64,000 nucleotides of DNA from an uncultured Bacteroides sp. (lineage in GTDB: Bacteria > Bacteroidota > Bacteroidia > Bacteroidales > Bacteroidaceae). Shown here one piece after another: positions 62,956 through 64,000 of the stretch (positions are counted from its first letter, which is position 1; every line of letters starts with the position of its first letter). A model generated the notes under the pieces. The model saw only the letters and a program-made list of their open reading frames with translations. It made no database searches and was not told the DNA's origin. Location: the NCBI GenBank assembly GCA_900552645.1, contig USAN01000007.1, positions 62,001 to 126,000 of the forward strand. The letters run 5' to 3'. The translations under genes were made by a program, and so were the position numbers.

Positions 62956-64000
62956 TTAGAATGTAATATTTGTACCAAATACAAAGTTACGGCTACGTGG
63001 GTAACGATTATAATCCATACCGCAAGTCAAGCCAGTCTGTATATCTACTTCAGGATCATAACCAGAATATCCTGTTATGATAAACAGATTTGAAGCCGAT
63101 ACATAAAAACGTGCTTTAGATATTCCCCATTTAGAAGTCATATTCTGAGGAAGAGTATAACCTATAGTCAAATCCTGACAACGCAAGAAAGAACCATCTT
63201 CAATAAAATAAGAGTGTGTTATTTTCTTTGTTACATCAGTAGGATTCCACATAGAGTTTCCTTGGTTTAAATTACGATACTCGTCTACAGATCCATCAAG
63301 GAAATATGCTTTATACATACATTCTCCATCACCATCACGTGTATAACGCCATCCTGTATTTGCGAATTTCTGAAGTACATTATAAAACTTCTTTGAGTTA
63401 CCTTCTGAAGAAGAAAGCTGATAAGCTGTAGCATTGTTAATATCAAAATCTAACATAAAATTGAAGTTCATTGCAAAATCGAAGTCTTTCCACTGTCCGT
63501 TAATACCAAAACCACCCTGTATCTTAGGATTTGTATTACCAATTACAGTTCTATCATTCTCTGTTATATATCCATCACCATCCAAATCTTTAAACTTAAT
63601 TTTGCCTGGAAGAGTTGCAATACCAGAATTTGAATTTCCCGATATTTGATTGATTACTGTTTTTGGATGTTCTACGCCGTTTTCGTCAACCAATGGAGCA
63701 TCTTTTGAAGTTCCATTATCAGCAGCCAAAGATCCCCATGGTACTGCCTGAAGATTATTAGTCGGATCGAAATAGAATTCATCCATTGAATATAAACCAT
63801 CATAAACGAAACCATAAATCAATCCTACTTGGTCGCCTACTCTCAAACAATAGTCATTATAGCTAGATTTCCAACGATCGTTCTGGTCCCAAATTACATC
63901 ATCAGTACCGTTAAGTTTGTCAACTTTCATTTTATTTGTACCTAATGATAGATTAGCTGATAATAGATAATCTCTGCCTCTTAATATATCACCTGAAATA
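62956..64000 (-). CDS. SusC/RagA-family TonB-dependent transporter, C-terminal part (cut by window edge)
   Basis: The minus-strand frame is open from the stop codon at 62956 to the window edge, giving about 348 residues. The part seen is the last third of a SusC barrel: GLIYGFVYDGLYSMDEF, IKFKDLDGDGYITENDRTVI (the calcium-like loop common in SusC), VQGGFGINGQWKDFDFAM-type strand (here IQGGFGINGQW), DGSFLRCQDLTIGYTLP and a C terminus RNFVFGTNITF. An internal ATG at 63930 is not the true start. The signal peptide and plug are outside the window. Confidence 0.93.
   Translation of the reverse strand, partial: ISGDILRGRDYLLSANLSLGTNKMKVDKLNGTDDVIWDQNDRWKSSYNDYCLRVGDQVGLIYGFVYDGLYSMDEFYFDPTNNLQAVPWGSLAADNGTSKDAPLVDENGVEHPKTVINQISGNSNSGIATLPGKIKFKDLDGDGYITENDRTVIGNTNPKIQGGFGINGQWKDFDFAMNFNFMLDFDINNATAYQLSSSEGNSKKFYNVLQKFANTGWRYTRDGDGECMYKAYFLDGSVDEYRNLNQGNSMWNPTDVTKKITHSYFIEDGSFLRCQDLTIGYTLPQNMTSKWGISKARFYVSASNLFIITGYSGYDPEVDIQTGLTCGMDYNRYPRSRNFVFGTNITF

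Overview
The window looks like a chromosomal segment of an AT-rich member of the Bacteroidales, most likely Bacteroidaceae. Evidence: three SusC/SusD-type outer-membrane systems, a hybrid two-component regulator (HTCS), a gldH gene, a purH-mreBCD-mrdA-rodA cluster, and promoters of the Bacteroidetes sigma-factor type (TTTG, 18-20 nt, TAnnTTTG). The best promoters precede tRNA-Lys, the cardiolipin-synthase gene and the first susC. I see no insertion sequence, phage gene, CRISPR array or rRNA.

Layout. 1-9.2 kb (minus strand): start of a DUF4954-type gene, hflX, an orphan susC/susD pair with no enzymes beside it, a YjjG-like nucleotidase, a coiled-coil lipoprotein and rsmI. 9.4-11.3 kb (plus): thymidine kinase, an AI-2E-type permease and tRNA-Lys(UUU). 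11.6-15.8 kb (minus): an orphan sensor kinase with a periplasmic substrate-binding-like sensor, then DUF2231 and DUF417 membrane proteins behind an AraC-type regulator, a set that recalls the Rcl reactive-chlorine system. 15.9-23.6 kb (plus): Na+/H+ antiporter, phospholipase-D/cardiolipin synthase, metF, holB, a ricT/PSP1 gene with a long Gln/Pro tail, and gldH. 23.7-30.9 kb (minus): purH-mreB-mreC-mreD-mrdA-rodA, cell-shape and purine genes. 31-33.4 kb: a PiT phosphate transporter with a large C-terminal domain. 33.6-36.1 kb: a DPP-IV-like peptidase encoded directly after the HTCS.

36-64 kb is a pectin utilisation locus. Running down the minus strand from the right edge it has a partial susC, susD, a large surface lipoprotein of the DUF4957/DUF5123 type, a PL10-like pectate lyase, a second susC/susD pair, an uncharacterised beta-helix protein, then GH43, a second pectate-lyase-like protein, an alpha/beta-hydrolase esterase, and a rhamnogalacturonan-acetylesterase/pectin-methylesterase fusion, followed by the HTCS. 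Two plus-strand genes sit inside it: an exported KdgF-like cupin and a lipoprotein aldose 1-epimerase. The likely scheme is that esterases remove methyl and acetyl groups, lyases cut homogalacturonan at or outside the outer membrane, SusC/D pairs import oligomers, periplasmic GH43, KdgF and GalM process products, and the HTCS senses a pectin fragment and activates the operons. GH28, GH105 and the cytosolic uronate pathway are not in the window and may lie beyond the right edge or elsewhere.

The less explained signals are non-coding: a four-copy 22-bp tandem repeat at 14.1 kb, a 32-bp-period repeat plus two related hairpins between the convergent galM and beta-helix genes at 48.7-48.9 kb, and a pair of direct repeats exactly 21 bp apart upstream of the second susC that could be the HTCS operator. 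All family assignments are from reading the translated sequence; no database search was run.
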